In this document: positions 6,856 to 12,878 of the stretch, piece after piece | Layout of the letters: every line of letters starts with the position of its first letter | Position numbering within the stretch: position 1 is the stretch's first letter | Assembly (NCBI GenBank): GCA_016200785.1 | Contig: JACQED010000380.1 | Location: 1-14,367, forward strand | From: Chloroflexota bacterium | GTDB lineage: Bacteria > Chloroflexota > Anaerolineae > Anaerolineales > JACQED01 | Direction of reading: 5' to 3' | Length of the DNA stretch: 14,367 bases | The notes under the pieces: model-generated | Database searches by the model: none | Seen by the model: the letters and a program-made list of their open reading frames with translations, nothing else | What the model was told of the DNA's origin: nothing | Position numbers and translations under genes: made by a program

Positions 6856-7573
6856 CCCACTCCGGCGGCCAGGGATAATCGTAATCGTTGAGCAGTCGGC
6901 CTGAGAAGACGATGTCAGGCTGATCGTCGAGGAACTGCCAGCGGCGCGGGTCGTCGAGATCGCGCTCGAAGCCGCGCGCCGACGGGCCGGCCAAAGTCAG
7001 CGCGTTCCAATCGGCGTCAATAAGAGTCACAGGGTTGGTGGCACGGGTATGTGAGTGATCGCGGATTTCGAGATGCAGATGCGGCCGGCTGTGGCACGTC
7101 TCATCCGGATCGCCGGAGAGGGCGACGACCTGCCCGGCCGTCACGCGCTGGCCGGGATACAATTGAGCGCGCCGCAATAGATGGCCGTAGAAAGAAGTGT
7201 AGCCGTTCGGGTGATCGATGAGCAGGTTGTGCGGCAGAGCGCCGTGCGAAAGTTTGTCCACTTCGCTCACCACGCCGTCGCCAATGGCGACAATCTCCGT
7301 GCCGCACGGCGCGGCGAAGTCTACCCCGAAGTGAATCCCCTGCCCGTAACGGTAAGTATCGTGGCGTTGAAAGTACGCGCCGACGGTGTTACCATATGGC
7401 TGAGCGAGATACCAGGTGGCCGGGCCGGCGGGCGAGGTGAAGGGGAGGCGGAAGGGTTTGAGTTCAGACGCGGTGCGTGTTGCGTGATGCTTGATGTGAG
7501 ACTGCGGGCGCGCCGGGCCAAAAGCGATCAACAATAAGGCGGCGAAGGGCACGGCGCGGCGGATAGAGCGCAT
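6848..7573 (-). CDS. Secreted M23-family metallopeptidase (241 aa)
   Basis: Predicted zinc endopeptidase that cleaves peptidoglycan cross-bridges (LytM/lysostaphin family), or an inactive relative. Seen: signal peptide (MRSIRR, then a hydrophobic core at 7-19, small residues near 20-24), then the M23 domain with HFGVD (H81, D85), a third histidine at H131 (FYGH) and the RPHLHLE motif (H165, H167). All zinc and catalytic residues of the family are therefore present. CGTEIVAIGDGVV and GQRVTAGQVVALSG are the usual M23 beta-strand signatures. The start ATG is 7 nt after a TATAAT box, so the mRNA is probably leaderless. A 7-bp array encodes residues of about 26-35 just after the signal peptide. 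The lipoprotein gene follows 17 nt after the stop. Confidence 0.92.
   Translation of the reverse strand: MRSIRRAVPFAALLLIAFGPARPQSHIKHHATRTASELKPFRLPFTSPAGPATWYLAQPYGNTVGAYFQRHDTYRYGQGIHFGVDFAAPCGTEIVAIGDGVVSEVDKLSHGALPHNLLIDHPNGYTSFYGHLLRRAQLYPGQRVTAGQVVALSGDPDETCHSRPHLHLEIRDHSHTRATNPVTLIDADWNALTLAGPSARGFERDLDDPRRWQFLDDQPDIVFSGRLLNDYDYPWPPEWGR
7471..7498. repeat. Heptanucleotide array in M23 peptidase N-terminus
   Basis: Four 7-bp units on the + strand: CGGTGCG, TGTTGCG, TGATGCT, TGATGTG. They encode the segment HIKHHATRTA between the signal peptide and the peptidase domain, a non-conserved spot. Confidence 0.6.
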
Positions 7574-7667
7574 GTGGCGGATTATAGCAGTCGCCCCAAT
7601 GCTTACAAGCTCCCTTGCGCCTTGCCGCCTTTGCGTTAATCCCCATCCTGTTGTAAAACTCCCTCAC
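7574..7667. other. Divergent intergenic region
   Basis: These 94 bp separate the leftward and rightward gene blocks. They hold the M23 promoter and a weak candidate for the hydrolase on the + strand (TTGCGT at 7631-7636, 17 bp, TAAAAC at 7654-7659), which would start transcription close to GTG 7668. Bases 7614-7634 (CTTGCGC, CTTGCCG and a degenerate unit) look like a short 7-bp array. An in-frame ATG at 7572 would extend the hydrolase through this region, but with no family similarity. Confidence 0.5.
7581..7608 (-). promoter_or_regulatory. Promoter of M23 peptidase, leaderless transcript predicted
   Basis: On the minus strand, TTGTAA (7603-7608), a 16-bp spacer, then TATAAT (7581-7586) with the extended TGC. 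Only 7 nt separate TATAAT from the ATG (7573), so transcription should begin at or next to the start codon. Confidence 0.7.
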
Positions 7668-8453
7668 GTGATCTCGCCAACGGACTCCTACGCTTTCGTC
7701 AACGATTTGCGTTTGCGTTACCGGCATTGCGGCGACACGTCGAGCCGGCCCATGGTGCTCCTGCACGGCCTCGCCTCGAACGCGCGTATCTGGGATTTGG
7801 TCGCGCCCCTCCTCGCCCGACGCTATCGCGTCTTCGCGCTCGATCAACGCGGGCACGGACTCAGCGACAAACCGGACGACGGCTACGACTTCCCGACGAT
7901 CGTGCGCGACCTTGCCGCCTTCGTGGATGCACTCGCGCTCGAACGCCCGGCCCTCGTCGGCCACTCGTGGGGCGCGAGCGTCGCCCTGCAATACGCCGCC
8001 TCGCGGCCCGCCGGCCCTGGCGCGGCCAGCGCGATCGTCCTCGTGGACGGCGGGGCGATGGAAATGAGCTCACTGCCGGAGATGACGTGGGAGAAAGCCG
8101 AGGCGATCATGCGCCCACCGCCTCTGGCCGGAATAACGCGCGAGGCCTTCGTGGAGCGCGTGCGCGGCTTCGTCCCCGACCCGACTCTGCTCACGCCGCA
8201 AATCGTTGACATCATTCTCGCCAACTTTGAAATCCTGCCCGACGACACGATTCGCCCACACTTGGCGTTGGATCGGCACATGCGGATCGCTCGCGCGCTG
8301 TACGAGCATAAGCCCGGCGAACTCTTCCCTCGCGTCCGCTGTCCGGTGCTGATGGTGCCATCCATCCCGCCCGAACCCCGCGACGAACGCGCGGAGCAAT
8401 TTCTCGCGCTCAAACGCAAGGGCGTGGCGCTGGCCGAAAGACTGCTGTCGTAG
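7668..8453 (+). CDS. Alpha/beta hydrolase, truncated by an in-frame TAG
   Basis: Alpha/beta-hydrolase fold enzyme (esterase/lipase/epoxide-hydrolase-like), substrate unknown. Seen from GTG 7668: oxyanion HGLAS (H33, G34), DQRGHGLSDKP (59-69), nucleophile elbow GHSWGAS with Ser100, and a lid region about 125-200. The start is chosen because similarity to the fold begins right after it (SYAFVNDLRLRYRHCG). Translation stops at TAG 8451-8453 after 261 residues, but the same frame stays open to TGA 8547-8549 and encodes the expected C-terminal block with HDIPLHRPE, whose histidine (position 273 if read through) fits the catalytic His. As it stands the product lacks that residue and the last strand and helix, so it is probably inactive unless the stop is read through or is a sequencing error. 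The gene apparently once overlapped the acetyltransferase start by 4 bp. Confidence 0.8.
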   Translation: MISPTDSYAFVNDLRLRYRHCGDTSSRPMVLLHGLASNARIWDLVAPLLARRYRVFALDQRGHGLSDKPDDGYDFPTIVRDLAAFVDALALERPALVGHSWGASVALQYAASRPAGPGAASAIVLVDGGAMEMSSLPEMTWEKAEAIMRPPPLAGITREAFVERVRGFVPDPTLLTPQIVDIILANFEILPDDTIRPHLALDRHMRIARALYEHKPGELFPRVRCPVLMVPSIPPEPRDERAEQFLALKRKGVALAERLLS

Positions 8454-8549
8454 TCGCAGACGCGCTGGTTCGAGGATACGCTTCACGACATCCCGCTCCA
8501 CCGACCCGAGAGACTGGCAGAGGTCATCGAGGAGTTCCTTGAAGAATGA
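8454..8549 (+). pseudogene. Detached C-terminal remnant of the alpha/beta hydrolase
   Basis: Frame-matched continuation after the TAG: 31 codons starting SQTRWFEDTLHDIPLHRPE and ending TGA at 8547-8549. The HDIPLHRP segment fits the catalytic-His loop of the fold and the tail LAEVIEEFLEE fits the last helix. The TGA forms an ATGA overlap with the next gene's start, as elsewhere in this window, supporting this as the original stop. Confidence 0.75.
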
Positions 8550-8998
8550 GGTCGTTCACTCTCCGCCCCGCCACTGAGTCCGATCAGCCCATCATCGTTT
8601 TCATTGTCAACGAAGGCCGGATCAATCCCAGAGGCCTTGGCTGGCCGAATTTCATCGTGGCCGAGAGCGAGGGCAAGGTCGTCGGCGTCGGGCAGGTGAA
8701 ACAGCACGGCGACGGCAGCCGCGAGTTGGCGAGCATCGCCGTGCGCCCCCCCTTCAAGCGGCAGGGGATCGGCAACGCCATCTGCCGGACGCTGATCGAG
8801 CGTGAGAGTAGCACGCTCTACCTCATGTGTCGCGGCCAACTCGAGTCGTATTACACCCGCTTCGGCTTTCGCAAGATCGGGCCGGACGAAATGCCGCCGT
8901 ACTTCCGGCGCATCCACCGGTTGGTGAGCACGGCGAATGTTGTGGCGTTCGGGAACATAAAGTTCGCCATTATGAAGCGGGAGAGGCCTATGCCGTGA
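8546..8998 (+). CDS. GNAT-family N-acetyltransferase (150 aa)
   Basis: Predicted acetyl-CoA-dependent N-acetyltransferase; acceptor unknown. Seen: N-terminal FTLRPATESDQPII, the strand FIVAESEGKVVGVGQV, then ELASIAVRPPFKRQGIGNAI, which holds the acetyl-CoA pyrophosphate-binding pattern R/Q-x-x-G-x-G/A (R72-Q-G-I-G76). The C-terminal YYTRFGFRKIG is the usual YxxxGF motif of the family. Length is normal for a single GNAT domain. ATG 8546 overlaps the ancestral hydrolase stop by 4 bp (ATGA), implying translational coupling that the upstream TAG now disturbs. Confidence 0.9.
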   Translation: MRSFTLRPATESDQPIIVFIVNEGRINPRGLGWPNFIVAESEGKVVGVGQVKQHGDGSRELASIAVRPPFKRQGIGNAICRTLIERESSTLYLMCRGQLESYYTRFGFRKIGPDEMPPYFRRIHRLVSTANVVAFGNIKFAIMKRERPMP

Positions 8999-9047
8999 AT
9001 TCGAGCCGGAGTGCCAAACAGAGTGCAGCCGCCATGATCTTAATCAC

Positions 9048-9076
9048 TTGACGGTTTTTGAGTTCGATAGTAGATT
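9048..9076 (+). promoter_or_regulatory. Candidate promoter of the HTH-hem-lar cluster
   Basis: TTGACG (9048-9053), a 17-bp spacer, then TAGATT (9071-9076), in a clearly AT-rich stretch (about 9035-9120) unlike its surroundings. A second -10-like TATATT at 9091-9096 would give an almost leaderless transcript. TAGAT occurs repeatedly downstream of the first box (9071 and 9097-9106) and could be binding sites for the HTH protein. Confidence 0.5.
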
Positions 9077-9105
9077 CTAGCGCAATTACTTATATTTAGA
9101 TAGAT

Positions 9106-9777
9106 TTGATGAGATATATGAATGCAAACGGGTCTACTCAGACGCCGCATCGCCTGCCAGAAAATGAACGGTGGCTCTCGCTCAAGCAAGCCTCCGACAG
9201 TCTGGGCGTCCACCCAACTACCCTGCGCCGCTGGGCCGACAACGGCGAAATTCAGGTCATGGTTACGCCCGGCGGTCACCGTCGCTTTGCCGCGTCCGAT
9301 ATTGAGCGCTTCGCCGAAGAGCGACGCCGGTTAAAAATCGTCGCCGGCTTCGAGAAGATTTGGGCCGAACAAGCACTCAGCCAGGCTCGCAAAGAGATTG
9401 CCAGCCGCCGCGATGAACATTGGCTGGCTGTTTTTGACGAGGGCGACCGCGAGCGCAAGCGACTGCTGGGGCGGAGGCTGATGGGCCTTATGCTGCAATA
9501 CGTCTCGTTGCCTGAAGGAGGTGACGATCTGCTGGAAGAGGCTCGTGCCATTGGGCGTGAACATGCGGAAAATGCGCTCGGGCTAGGATTGCCCCTGGTC
9601 GACGCCATACAGGCTATGCTCTTCTTCCGAGACACGCTGGTTGAGGTTGCTATTCAGTTGCCCGAGGTCGCCCATGTCCGCCCCGAGTCAAATACGCGGT
9701 TGCTGCGCCGCATCAACACTCTCCTTAACGCGGTTCAGTTGTCCATCGCCGACACGTACGATCGGCCGAAGCGATAA
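9106..9777 (+). CDS. MerR/excisionase-type HTH regulator with helical C-terminal domain (about 223 aa)
   Basis: DNA-binding regulator. Seen: helix-turn-helix of the HTH_17/excisionase type, WLSLKQASDSLGVHPTTLRRWADNGEI, then the wing TPGGHRRF and the DIERFAEE helix (about 23-76); then a charged helical linker (75-120) and an all-helical domain of about 95 residues (about 125-220). That domain resembles, in pattern, the RsbRD N-terminal type of sensory helical bundle (REHAENALGLGLPLVDAIQAMLFF), but the similarity is by eye only. The start is ambiguous: TTG 9106, ATG 9109 or ATG 9118, all before the HTH. hemA starts 18 nt after the stop, so it probably controls its own operon and may sense a tetrapyrrole or related signal. 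That role is inferred from position. Confidence 0.85.
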   Translation: MMRYMNANGSTQTPHRLPENERWLSLKQASDSLGVHPTTLRRWADNGEIQVMVTPGGHRRFAASDIERFAEERRRLKIVAGFEKIWAEQALSQARKEIASRRDEHWLAVFDEGDRERKRLLGRRLMGLMLQYVSLPEGGDDLLEEARAIGREHAENALGLGLPLVDAIQAMLFFRDTLVEVAIQLPEVAHVRPESNTRLLRRINTLLNAVQLSIADTYDRPKR

Positions 9778-9795
9778 TCCTTCATACGAGCAAAA

Positions 9796-11109
9796 ATGCA
9801 AATCATCTGTCTGGGCCTAAGCCATCGCACGGCTCCGGTTGAACTCCGCGAACGACTCAATTACCCGCCTCCCGCTTTGAAGGCCGCTCTCGCTCGGTTT
9901 GGATGCGGGAGGGACGCGCGCCCGACGCACATCGCCGAACTGGCCATCCTCTCCACCTGCAACCGGCTGGAATTGTTCGCCTGCGTTCCACAGGAACAGC
10001 CGTCATCCGATGCCCAATCCGACACGCAAGGCGCGCCCTTCGCGCCGCTCATGGATTTCCTCGCCGAGACACAAGGGCTTCCGGTGGCCGAGTTTGAAGC
10101 CCACCTATATCGCTACATAGGAATCGAAGCCGTTGAGCATCTTGGCCGGGTTGCGGCCGGGCTTGACTCGATGATCCTGGGCGAGCCGCAAATTCTCGGT
10201 CAGGTTGCGGAGGCCTATGAAGCCGCGCTTGGCCAAAGCGCTGCCGGCCCGGCGCTGTCTGCGTTGTTTCGCACGGCCATCCGCGCCGGTAAACGCGCCC
10301 GCACCGAAACGGCTATCAGCCGCAACCCGGCCACTGTGAGTTCGATCGCCGTCAAATTGGCCGAGTCGGTCGTGAGTGATTTTCGTCGGATGCAACTGCT
10401 CATCGTCGGCGCCGGCGAGATGGCCGAACTCGCCGTAGAAGTCCTGCGGGCGAGGGGCGCGAGCTACATTACCGTGATCAATCGAACACATGAGAGAGCT
10501 GCTCGACTGGCCCAACGCTGGAACGGAAAGGCGCTTACCTTCGAAAGAATGGCGGAAGCTCTGGCGGCGGCTGACGTCGTCATCACTTCCACGGACGCGC
10601 CGCATGTGGTGGTCACGCCGGAGCTTGTCCGCATGGCACTGGCCCAGCGCAGAGAGCGTCCGCTGGTCTTCATTGACATCGCCGTGCCGCGTGATGTTGA
10701 CCCTGAGGTCAGTCGCCTGCCCAATGTTTACTGTTACGACATTGACGATCTGCAGACACACCTCACCGGCGCACTCGCCGAGCGCGAACATGAAATTCCG
10801 CGAGTCGAAGAGATCGTCGCCGAAGAAGCCAGAGTCTTCATGGTCTGGCTGCAAAGCCTTGAAATTGCTCCGGTGATCACCGACTTGCGCGCCCGAGCCG
10901 ACGCCATCCGGCGCGCCGAGGTCGAGAAGACCCTGCGCCGCCTGCCGCATCTCAGCCAGACCGAGCGACAGCGTATCGAGGCCTTGACCGAGACGCTTAT
11001 CAACAAACTCTTGCACGAGCCAACGGTCCGCCTGAAAGCCGAGGCTGGCAATGGGCGCGCCGCCGAATATGCCGCCGCGGTCCGGCATCTCTTTGCGCTT
11101 GAAGACTGA
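9796..11109 (+). CDS. hemA: Glutamyl-tRNA reductase (437 aa)
   Basis: NADPH-dependent reduction of glutamyl-tRNA(Glu) to glutamate-1-semialdehyde, first committed step of C5-pathway tetrapyrrole synthesis, cytoplasmic. Seen in order: N-terminal GLSHRTAPVELRERL; the nucleophilic cysteine in LSTCNRLEL (Cys55); HLGRVAAGLDSMILGEPQILGQV (about 115-137); RNPATVSSIAV; the NADPH-binding VGAGEMAELAVEVL (about 204-217); and a C-terminal dimerisation helix with LLHEPTVRLK. Length and motifs are normal. The odd point is an extra segment GCGRDARPTH at residues 36-45, between the RERL helix and the catalytic strand, encoded by a separate GC-rich repeat-like element. Another variable loop, at about 66-82, is Gln/Ser/Asp-rich. 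It is the first enzyme gene after the regulator; hemC follows 12 nt later. Confidence 0.97.
   Translation: MQIICLGLSHRTAPVELRERLNYPPPALKAALARFGCGRDARPTHIAELAILSTCNRLELFACVPQEQPSSDAQSDTQGAPFAPLMDFLAETQGLPVAEFEAHLYRYIGIEAVEHLGRVAAGLDSMILGEPQILGQVAEAYEAALGQSAAGPALSALFRTAIRAGKRARTETAISRNPATVSSIAVKLAESVVSDFRRMQLLIVGAGEMAELAVEVLRARGASYITVINRTHERAARLAQRWNGKALTFERMAEALAAADVVITSTDAPHVVVTPELVRMALAQRRERPLVFIDIAVPRDVDPEVSRLPNVYCYDIDDLQTHLTGALAEREHEIPRVEEIVAEEARVFMVWLQSLEIAPVITDLRARADAIRRAEVEKTLRRLPHLSQTERQRIEALTETLINKLLHEPTVRLKAEAGNGRAAEYAAAVRHLFALED
9901..9930 (+). repeat. Interspersed GRDARPT-type element inside hemA
   Basis: These 30 bp encode GCGRDARPTH in hemA. The peptide GRDARPT is one I recall from scattered insertions in unrelated bacterial proteins, a sign of a dispersed DNA element rather than a protein motif. 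The DNA is an imperfect inverted repeat: TGCG at 9904-9907 pairs with CGCA at 9926-9929 around a GC-alternating core. That it is an insertion is inferred from its place between conserved HemA blocks. Confidence 0.5.
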
Positions 11110-11121
11110 TCGCCGATCGAT

Positions 11122-12081
11122 ATGCTTTCCGCTCGCCACTCGGCGCTTGACGCCCGTCATTTGCCTCGCACACCTGTCACCCTGGGCACACGCGGTTCGC
11201 CGCTCGCGCGCTGGCAGACCGACTGGGTGCTTGCGCGCCTCCGTTGGGCGTGGCCCGAGCTGCGGTGCGAGACCAAACTCATCACCACCACTGGCGACCG
11301 CGTTCTCGACAAGCCGCTGCCGGAAATCGGCGGCAAGGGTCTGTTCACAGAAGAATTGGAATGCGCGCTCCGCTCCGGCGAAATCGATCTGGCCGTCCAC
11401 TCGTTGAAAGATCTCCCGATTGAAGATGCGCCCGGCCTCGTGCTTGGCGCAATCTGTGCCCGCGAAGACGCGCGCGACGTGCTCATTGCCCGCGACGCAT
11501 CGGCTCTCGCCGGCCTGCCGGATGGCGCGCGAGTCGGCACTTCGAGCCTCCGCCGTTCGGCGCAACTCCTCGCCGCTCGACCGGATGTGACTGTGCTGCC
11601 ACTCCGGGGCAACGTGGATACCCGCGTGCGGAAGGCGCTGCGGGGAGATTACGACGCCATTGTGCTGGCGGCAGCGGGCGTCCTCCGGCTGGGCCTCGGC
11701 GAACACATCGCCGAGTATTTGCCGTTCGAGGTAATGTTGCCGGCACCCGGGCAGGGCGCACTGGCCGTCCAGTGTCGGGCGGACGACGACGACGGCCTGC
11801 AATTGCTGGCCCCGCTCGACGACCACGCCTCTCGCGCTGCCGTGACTGCCGAACGAACTTTTCTGAAAGCCCTCGGCGGTGGATGCTCTGCCCCGGTCGC
11901 GGCCTTTGCCGAGTCGAGAATCGGCAATAGGACATCAATTATCGCCATGACCGGCCTTGTCGCCTCACCGGATGGCCGGCGAGTCATCCGCGTTTCCGGC
12001 GAAGGGGACTACCCCACAACGCTTGGGGCAGAACTGGCTCGGCAAGCCCTCGCGCAGGGCGCGCGGGAGTTGCTGAGATGA
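11122..12081 (+). CDS. hemC: Porphobilinogen deaminase / hydroxymethylbilane synthase (319 aa)
   Basis: Polymerises four porphobilinogens to hydroxymethylbilane, cytoplasmic. Seen: TLGTRGSPLARWQTD (about 20-34), LPEIGGKGLFTEELE, HSLKDLP with the catalytic Asp97, GTSSLRRSAQL (139-149), RGNVDTRVRK, LPAPGQGALAVQ, and LGGGCSAPVA whose Cys255 should carry the dipyrromethane cofactor. The N-terminus has about 18 residues before the conserved start of the family; they are encoded partly by a weak 7-bp-period stretch (11129-11163), and TTG 11161 is a possible shorter start. No Shine-Dalgarno is visible before ATG 11122. The stop overlaps the hemD ATG by 4 bp. Confidence 0.97.
   Translation: MLSARHSALDARHLPRTPVTLGTRGSPLARWQTDWVLARLRWAWPELRCETKLITTTGDRVLDKPLPEIGGKGLFTEELECALRSGEIDLAVHSLKDLPIEDAPGLVLGAICAREDARDVLIARDASALAGLPDGARVGTSSLRRSAQLLAARPDVTVLPLRGNVDTRVRKALRGDYDAIVLAAAGVLRLGLGEHIAEYLPFEVMLPAPGQGALAVQCRADDDDGLQLLAPLDDHASRAAVTAERTFLKALGGGCSAPVAAFAESRIGNRTSIIAMTGLVASPDGRRVIRVSGEGDYPTTLGAELARQALAQGARELLR
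11129..11163. repeat. Possible weak heptanucleotide array at hemC N-terminus
   Basis: Five 7-bp units ending in a TCG/TTG/CCG-like triplet (CCGCTCG, CCACTCG, GCGCTTG, ACGCCCG, TCATTTG). Much less regular than the other arrays, but it covers exactly the non-conserved extension before the HemC domain. Confidence 0.35.
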
Positions 12082-12878
12082 CCGCTCTCGCTGGCCTACG
12101 CATCCTCGTCACCCGCTCCCGCGCGCAGTCCAACGACTTGTGCGACAAACTCGCCAGCCTCGGCGCACAGCCGATCCTGTTCCCGACGATTGAGATCGCG
12201 CCGATGGAAGATCACACCGCGCTGGATCAGGCCATCTGCCTCCTGTCGCAGTATCGCTGGGTCATCTTCACCAGCGTCAACGGCGTGGTCGCTTTCTGGC
12301 GACGACTCGACGCTTTACGCTCCACACTTCACGCTTCACTGCATGTCGCCGCCATCGGCCCGGCCACTGCCGGAGCGCTCAAGAAGCGCGGCGTGCGCGC
12401 CGAGTTCATCCCGGAAGAATATGTAGCCGAGCGGATTCTCGACGGCATTGGAGACGTGAGCGGGCGCCGGATTCTCCTGCCGCGGGCGGACATCGCGCGC
12501 GAGGCGTTGGCAGTTGAACTCACGCGGCGCGGCGCAATCGTCGACGAGATCGCCGCCTACCGTACGCTGCCCGCCGCGCCCGATCCACATGGGCTTGCCG
12601 AACTCCGACGCGGTGTGGATGCGATTACCTTCACTAGTTCCTCTACCGTGCGTAACTTCGTCGCACTGATAGGGCCATCGGCCATCGGCCATCTGCAATG
12701 CGCAATTGCCTGCATCGGCCCGATCACTGCTCAGACGGCCCGTGAAGTCGGTTTGCCGGTGGACGTGATGGCGCGCGAATATACCATGGACGGGCTTGTC
12801 GCCGCCCTGGCCGAATATTTCTTTCATCGGGAAAGCCGGGCGGAGGAGAACCGATGGTTACCGGCCAGGCCGCAATGA
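12078..12878 (+). CDS. hemD: Uroporphyrinogen-III synthase (266 aa)
   Basis: Cyclises hydroxymethylbilane with inversion of ring D to uroporphyrinogen III, the branch point for haem, cobalamin, sirohaem and chlorophyll. The family is poorly conserved, but the signatures are there: LRILVTRSRAQ, ASLGAQPILFPTIEI, VIFTSVNGV, VAAIGPATAGAL, RILLPRADIARE, GAIVDEIAAYRT, DAITFTSSSTVRNF, CIGPITAQTAREVGL and the C-terminal EYTMDGLVAAL. These fit the two-lobed fold. Two 7-bp-period arrays (12310-12337 and 12673-12707) encode loops between conserved strands. The start overlaps the hemC stop (ATGA). The tail beyond about residue 255 is non-conserved and overlaps the next gene by 25 bp. Confidence 0.93.
   Translation: MTALAGLRILVTRSRAQSNDLCDKLASLGAQPILFPTIEIAPMEDHTALDQAICLLSQYRWVIFTSVNGVVAFWRRLDALRSTLHASLHVAAIGPATAGALKKRGVRAEFIPEEYVAERILDGIGDVSGRRILLPRADIAREALAVELTRRGAIVDEIAAYRTLPAAPDPHGLAELRRGVDAITFTSSSTVRNFVALIGPSAIGHLQCAIACIGPITAQTAREVGLPVDVMAREYTMDGLVAALAEYFFHRESRAEENRWLPARPQ
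12310..12337. repeat. Heptanucleotide array in hemD, first copy
   Basis: Four 7-bp units: ACGCTTT, ACGCTCC, ACACTTC, ACGCTTC. They encode the variable stretch near ALRSTLHASL before the conserved VAAIGPATAGA strand. Confidence 0.7.
12673..12707. repeat. Heptanucleotide array in hemD, second copy
   Basis: Three perfect GGCCATC units (12673-12693) followed by two related ones (TGCAATG, CGCAATT). They encode the loop before the conserved IACIGPITAQT strand. The perfect units suggest recent slippage or expansion. Confidence 0.75.
12842..12848 (+). promoter_or_regulatory. Strong ribosome-binding site before larE
   Basis: GGAGGAG, 5 nt before ATG 12854. It favours this start over ATG 12875, which would give an ATGA overlap with the hemD stop but has no such site. 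Confidence 0.65.

Noticed and set aside
7572..7667. ATG 7572 as the hydrolase start
   Set aside because: The 32 extra residues have no similarity to the fold and cross the divergent promoter of the peptidase gene; GTG 7668 directly precedes the domain.
8451..8453. Genome-wide recoding of TAG as an amino acid
   Set aside because: TAG is the natural stop of two neighbouring genes (5694-5696 and 6848-6850, minus strand).
10105..11826. 573-codon open frame on the minus strand
   Set aside because: It is antisense to hemA and hemC, whose motifs are unmistakable; such shadows are common in GC-rich DNA. Its translation has no recognisable domain.
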